From: an uncultured Bacilli bacterium
Lineage (GTDB): Bacteria; Bacillota_I; Bacilli_A; RF39; UBA660
Direction of reading: 5' to 3'
DNA: 8,973 bases
Assembly (NCBI GenBank): GCA_934098445.1
Contig: CAKOOW010000045.1
Coordinates: 1 to 8,973 of the forward strand
The notes beneath the pieces were generated by a model. That model made no database searches. It worked only from the letters and a program-made list of their open reading frames with translations, and was not told where the DNA came from. A program made the translations under genes and the position numbers. Shown here in pieces: positions 5,906-8,973 of this stretch; within the stretch, counting starts at the first letter, position 1, and every line of letters begins with the position of its first letter.

Positions 5906-6169
5906 ATGGAAATTTTAAAAGTATCATCAAAATCAAATCCTAGTAAAGTAGCGGGAGCGATTGCCAATATTTTCAGAGAAAATGGTAATGTAGAATTGCA
6001 GACAATTGGTGCCGGCTCTTTAAATCAAGCGGTAAAAGCGGTAGCCATTGCCAGAGGCTTTTTAGCTCCTGCTGGGATTAATATTGGCATTGTTCCGGCA
6101 TTTAACGATGTTTTAATTAATGGTGAAGAAAAAACGGCTATAAGATTGTTAATAAATATTTTAAAATAA
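5906..6169 (+). CDS. spoVS: Stage V sporulation protein S (SpoVS)
   Basis: An 87-residue SpoVS, almost exactly the family length and highly recognisable from start (MEILKVSSKSNPSKVAGAIA) through GAGSLNQAVKAVAIARG (about 36-52) to the end. The family has a small Alba-like fold suggesting nucleic acid binding. In B. subtilis it influences septation and progress into stage V of sporulation; many genomes carry it whether or not they are known to sporulate. A strong AGGAGG site lies before the ATG. No clear separate promoter is seen in the 33 bases after the preceding terminator (TATATT near 5885 has no good -35), so it may depend partly on readthrough from the upstream gene or on another sigma factor. 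It is visibly more GC-rich than its neighbour, as expected for a conserved, well expressed gene. Confidence 0.95.
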   Translation: MEILKVSSKSNPSKVAGAIANIFRENGNVELQTIGAGSLNQAVKAVAIARGFLAPAGINIGIVPAFNDVLINGEEKTAIRLLINILK

Positions 6170-6178
6170 AATTCTTCA

Positions 6179-6206
6179 AAAAAAATCTCAACAAAGAGAT
6201 TTTTTT
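6179..6206. terminator. Bidirectional terminator between spoVS and the Bax inhibitor-1 gene
   Basis: An 11-bp stem (6179-6189 with 6196-6206, core TCTC/GAGA) has A runs on the left and T runs on the right, so it can end transcription in both directions. The right arm reaches into the TAA stop codon of the minus-strand gene at 6205-6207. Confidence 0.85.
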
Positions 6207-6855
6207 AGTTATCACGGCTTTTACCAAAGATTTCTATTAATCTAATAAACAAGTTAATGAAATCTAAATATAATTGTAAAGCCCCATATATAGCAAGATT
6301 ATCTTCATGTATTAAATCAAACTTATCTGTATTCATAATGACTTTAACATCATAAGCAGTATAACCAACAAAAAGAATTATACCGATAATTGATAAAACA
6401 AAATCAACAGTTGAACTACCAATAAAAATATTAATAATTCCACAGATGATAATACCAATTAAACCCATAAATAAATAAGTACTAAGTTTGCTTAGGTCCA
6501 TCTTCGTTACTATTCCTAAAGCAGCAAAAATAGCAAAGACAATAGCAGTCACTAAGAAGACAAAAATTAATGAGGCTACATCAAATTCAACAAAATATGT
6601 TGAAAAGAATAAGCCATTAACAAACGAATATAAGATAAAGCTTGCTTTAGCCACTCCCGGACTCATTTTACTAATTCTAAACGATAGAAATAAGACAATG
6701 GCTATCTCCATTATAAAGATACCTAAAAGTCCAGGTCCCGATAACACATTAATAAGGATATTCTCATTATGAGAAACAAGAAAACCAGTTCCAAAGGTTA
6801 CTAGGAGCCCTAATACCATCCAACCAAATACTTTGGTTAATAATTTATTATTCAT
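6205..6855 (-). CDS. Bax inhibitor-1/YccA family membrane protein
   Basis: A 216-residue integral membrane protein of the Bax inhibitor-1 (TMBIM) family. Seven hydrophobic segments can be seen at about residues 8-28, 41-60, 68-88, 95-115, 126-146, 150-168 and 188-207. Family signatures are GYTAYDVKVI near the sixth helix (D169) and ALQLYLDFINLFIRLI in the seventh (D198). These two aspartates correspond in position to the di-aspartyl pair that gates calcium leak in the B. subtilis homologue YetJ, so a pH-sensitive cation leak or membrane-stress role is a reasonable inference. The length is typical. It has an AGGAGG ribosome site and its own promoter, so it is a separate unit that converges on spoVS and shares its terminator. 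Confidence 0.92.
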   Translation of the reverse strand: MNNKLLTKVFGWMVLGLLVTFGTGFLVSHNENILINVLSGPGLLGIFIMEIAIVLFLSFRISKMSPGVAKASFILYSFVNGLFFSTYFVEFDVASLIFVFLVTAIVFAIFAALGIVTKMDLSKLSTYLFMGLIGIIICGIINIFIGSSTVDFVLSIIGIILFVGYTAYDVKVIMNTDKFDLIHEDNLAIYGALQLYLDFINLFIRLIEIFGKSRDN

Positions 6856-6872
6856 TCTTCCTCCTCTTAATC

Positions 6873-6902
6873 ATTATACAATAGATAAGAAAAAAAGTCC
6901 AA
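6873..6902 (-). promoter_or_regulatory. Promoter of the Bax inhibitor-1 family gene
   Basis: A perfect TATAAT (6873-6878) on the minus strand, with a modest TTGGAC (6897-6902) 18 bases upstream. Transcription would start close to 6866, leaving a very short leader with the AGGAGG site. The -35 lies inside the terminator arm of the upstream gene. Confidence 0.55.
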
Positions 6903-6923
6903 AGGAGCTATTTTCTTTGACTT
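6890..6923 (-). terminator. Terminator after the two-helix membrane protein
   Basis: On the minus strand AAGTCAAAG (6915-6923) pairs with CTTTGGACTT (6895-6904), nine base pairs with one bulged base and a 10-base loop, followed by a T run. The 5' arm lies in the last codons of the gene and its stop codon is in the loop. Confidence 0.7.
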
Positions 6924-7276
6924 AGATTAATAAAACGAACACTACAAATTTTATAATAGGCATAAATTCCCAAAATGGCATAAATCAAATTGAAGAAAAG
7001 GGTCCAAATGTTAATTATAAGTCCTAAAACTTTAGCATCTTTAATAAAATTAAATAACTTTGGTCCTAAGTCAATTATTAATTCTACTGGAAATTTAAAT
7101 ACAATAATTACTAAAGCGATTATTAATAATTCAAAAATAAAAACAATAATATTAATTAGGTCTGTATGCGTTAAAAAAGTAAAAATTTCTTTTACCAAAT
7201 CCTTTAAACTTAAAGGATTTTTATTATCCACAACTAACTCTTTTTCTTTTGTTTTAGGCAATTCAAATTCATTCAC
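6908..7276 (-). CDS. Small two-helix membrane protein, function unknown
   Basis: A 122-residue protein I do not recognise. A charged N-terminus (about 1-38, rich in Lys and Glu) is followed by two hydrophobic helices at about 40-62 and 84-108, and a short basic tail. It probably spans the membrane twice with both ends inside the cell. The start is a GTG at 7276: AGAGGA lies at the right distance and the protein has no internal methionine to offer another start. It follows the methionine gamma-lyase family gene by 42 bases with no terminator between, so it is probably the last gene of that operon. No catalytic motif is visible; a helper or transport-linked role would be speculation. Confidence 0.7.
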   Translation of the reverse strand: MNEFELPKTKEKELVVDNKNPLSLKDLVKEIFTFLTHTDLINIIVFIFELLIIALVIIVFKFPVELIIDLGPKLFNFIKDAKVLGLIINIWTLFFNLIYAILGIYAYYKICSVRFINLSQRK

Positions 7277-7318
7277 TTTATTTCCTCTTTTCTATTCTTA
7301 ATATTATTCTAACATACT

Positions 7319-8554
7319 TTAGCCGTTAATTTCTAAAATATTTTCGATAGCTTTAATGATGGCTAATTTTCCATAATCATAAGTAATACCACCCTGCAAG
7401 TAAGCAATATAAGGACTTCTTATCGGACCATCACAGCTAATTTCAATTGATGAACCTTGAGTAAAGGAACCACTAGCCATAATTATTTCATCATCATACC
7501 CTGGAGTAGCCACCGGTATTGGTAAAACATTACTGTCAATAGCACTAGCACTTTGAATACCTTGAACAAATTTGATTAACAAATCGGGATTGTTAAAGAT
7601 AACTCGGGTTACGATATCACTTCTTTTTTCATCATATCGAGGATGTACTTCGTAGCCTAATTTTTCTAAGAGAAAGCTTGCTAACATTCCAGTTTTTAAA
7701 CTACTTTTAACAGCGGAAGGAGCTTGGTAAAGACCTTGCAAGAAAGAACGATTAAGACCAAGAGATGGGCCAATTTCTTTTCCTTCACCGGGAGCAGTTA
7801 AACGTTCGGCACAAAGGCTTACTAGGTCTTTGCGACCAACGATATAAGCACCCGTACTAGCGATTCCGGCGCCAAGATTTTTAATTAGGGAGCCAACCAT
7901 AATATCGGCACCAACTTCTACTGGTTCTTTCGTACTTACAAATTCACAATAACAATTGTCAACCATAATAATAGTCTTTGGACTAACTTCTTTGATTATC
8001 TTACAAACTTTAGCAATTTTTTCAATGCAAATTGTGTCTCTGTTAGCATACCCAACACTTCTTTGAATTTCGATAACTTTAATAGGATTAGTTTTTAAAT
8101 AAGCAGCAATTTTATCATAATCGAAGTCATTATTTACTAAGTCAATCTGATCATAATTAACTTGAAAGGCTTTTAAACTACTAGAATTTTCCCTAAGACC
8201 AATAACTTCATCTAAGGTATCATAAGGTTTACCATTTATAGATAAAAGAGTATCTCCTGGTCTTAAAAGTCCAAAGAAGCATACGGTTAGAGCATGCGTT
8301 CCACTGATAAGTTGAGGACGTACTAAAGCATCTTCTCCTCCCAAGACATCAGCAAAAATTCTTTCAATTTTATCCCGACCGGTATCATCATAACCATAAC
8401 CATTAGTCCCACTAAAATCCAAAGCATTAACATTATTTTCTCTAAAAGAGGTTAAAACTTTCTCACTATTAAGAAAACTAATATCATCCAATTCTTTAAA
8501 TTTTTCTTGATTACTACTTTCAAACTCTTCAATAAGTTTTAAAATATTATTCAT
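7319..8554 (-). CDS. Methionine gamma-lyase family PLP enzyme (YnbB/aluminium resistance type)
   Basis: A PLP-dependent fold-type I protein of the family variously named methionine gamma-lyase family, YnbB or aluminium resistance protein. Counting from the upstream ATG at 8569 (416 residues): FSGTNGYGYDDTGRDKIERIFADVLGGEDALVR begins at about residue 52, SGTHAL at 89-94, VDNCY at 203-207 gives the Asp (D204) that contacts the PLP ring nitrogen, and GSLIKNLG at 226-233 holds the PLP Lys K230. The C-terminal part has the family stretch GSFTQGSSIEISCDGPIR (367-384). The physiological reaction of this family is poorly defined; cleavage of a sulfur amino acid is the usual inference. I prefer the ATG at 8554 (411 residues), because it overlaps the end of the dehydrogenase gene by 8 bases with GGTGG upstream, implying coupling. 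Confidence 0.9.
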   Translation of the reverse strand: MNNILKLIEEFESSNQEKFKELDDISFLNSEKVLTSFRENNVNALDFSGTNGYGYDDTGRDKIERIFADVLGGEDALVRPQLISGTHALTVCFFGLLRPGDTLLSINGKPYDTLDEVIGLRENSSSLKAFQVNYDQIDLVNNDFDYDKIAAYLKTNPIKVIEIQRSVGYANRDTICIEKIAKVCKIIKEVSPKTIIMVDNCYCEFVSTKEPVEVGADIMVGSLIKNLGAGIASTGAYIVGRKDLVSLCAERLTAPGEGKEIGPSLGLNRSFLQGLYQAPSAVKSSLKTGMLASFLLEKLGYEVHPRYDEKRSDIVTRVIFNNPDLLIKFVQGIQSASAIDSNVLPIPVATPGYDDEIIMASGSFTQGSSIEISCDGPIRSPYIAYLQGGITYDYGKLAIIKAIENILEING

Positions 8555-8973
8555 TATATACACCACCATCTACCCGTATTACGGTATCATTAATATAACT
8601 AGCATCCCTACTGATAACAAATTTTATGACTTTACTTATTTCTTCTGGTTTTGCAAATCTTTCTAGTAAGATTTTTCTTTCTTCTTCTTCTTTAAATCTA
8701 GGACTTAAAGAGGCATTCATTTCCGTATTAACCCAGCCAGGAGCAATAGTATTTACTCTGATAGGTTTTAAATACTTGGCAAAGTTATGCATAAGAGAAA
8801 TAACCCCGGCCTTAGAGGCATCATAATCAATTGATTCAATATAGGGCGTATCGATTCCATTAGTACTACTAATAAAAAGAATATTACCATCATTAGCTAT
8901 TTTTTTACAAAGTAACTTAGTTAAATAGTAAGTTCCCGTTAGATTTGTATCTACTACTCTTTTAAATTCTTCA
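8547..8973 (-). CDS. Short-chain dehydrogenase/reductase (FabG-like), N-terminus outside window
   Basis: The last 141 residues of a classical NAD(P)-dependent short-chain dehydrogenase are visible, read without a break from the right edge; the cofactor-binding TGxxxGIG part is missing. Numbering from the first full codon: N10 in DTNLTGT is the family's structural/catalytic Asn, S35-S36 in FISSTNG the catalytic Ser, and Y50 and K54 in DYDASK the Tyr-Lys pair. NTIAPGWVNTEM follows, and the C-terminus ends RVDGGV, as in FabG. It is most likely a cytosolic oxidoreductase; the substrate is not determinable, and FabG proper (3-oxoacyl-ACP reductase) cannot be assumed without fatty acid genes beside it. 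It overlaps the next gene and is likely co-transcribed with it. Confidence 0.88.
   Translation of the reverse strand, partial: EEFKRVVDTNLTGTYYLTKLLCKKIANDGNILFISSTNGIDTPYIESIDYDASKAGVISLMHNFAKYLKPIRVNTIAPGWVNTEMNASLSPRFKEEEERKILLERFAKPEEISKVIKFVISRDASYINDTVIRVDGGVYNE

Noticed and set aside
6488..6772. Plus-strand open frame opposite the Bax inhibitor-1 family gene
   Set aside because: It is antisense to a strongly conserved membrane protein and its composition mirrors the hydrophobic helices.
6990..7301. Plus-strand open frame opposite the two-helix membrane protein
   Set aside because: The minus-strand frame has a good ribosome site, operon spacing and a terminator; the antisense frame has none of these.
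8626..8826. Plus-strand open frame opposite the short-chain dehydrogenase
   Set aside because: It is antisense to clear dehydrogenase coding sequence with catalytic motifs.

Overview
This is an 8,973-base, very AT-rich window that reads as the chromosome of a low-GC Firmicute, most likely an uncultured gut Bacilli lineage close to the Mollicutes/RF39 type. The evidence is a spoVS gene, a Firmicutes-style SufB, a YnbB-like methionine gamma-lyase family protein, strong AGGAGG ribosome sites and sigma-A-like promoters. All twelve visible stop codons are TAA or TAG (none TGA) and tryptophan is TGG throughout, so the standard code fits. No rRNA, tRNA, CRISPR array, insertion sequence or phage gene was seen.

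Left block (1-2901, minus strand): a compact five-gene operon read from a good promoter (TTTACA-N17-TAAAAT) just upstream of its first gene. In transcription order it encodes an HD-domain protein fused to a Nudix-like domain whose Nudix box is lost, a small P-loop kinase-like protein, a DUF402 (FomD/Ntdp-like) nucleotide phosphatase candidate, a DUF488 protein, and an isochorismatase-like cysteine hydrolase cut by the window edge. It looks like a nucleotide or metabolite handling (house-cleaning) cassette. Its joint function is not known to me and is the most interesting item here.

Middle block (2921-5037, minus strand): a short single-stranded DNA-binding protein with its own terminator, about 300 bases of hairpin-rich intergenic DNA, and a sufB gene standing without sufC, sufD, sufS or sufU. 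The sufB gene is read from a divergent promoter region and has almost no leader and no clear Shine-Dalgarno site.

Plus-strand pair (5046-6206): an unrecognised protein with one C-terminal membrane segment, with a clear promoter and terminator, then spoVS, ending in a terminator shared with the converging gene.

Right block (6179-8973, minus strand): a short-chain dehydrogenase (N-terminus outside the window) overlaps a PLP-dependent methionine gamma-lyase/YnbB family gene, followed by a small two-helix membrane protein and a terminator. That terminator overlaps the promoter of a separately transcribed Bax inhibitor-1 family membrane protein.
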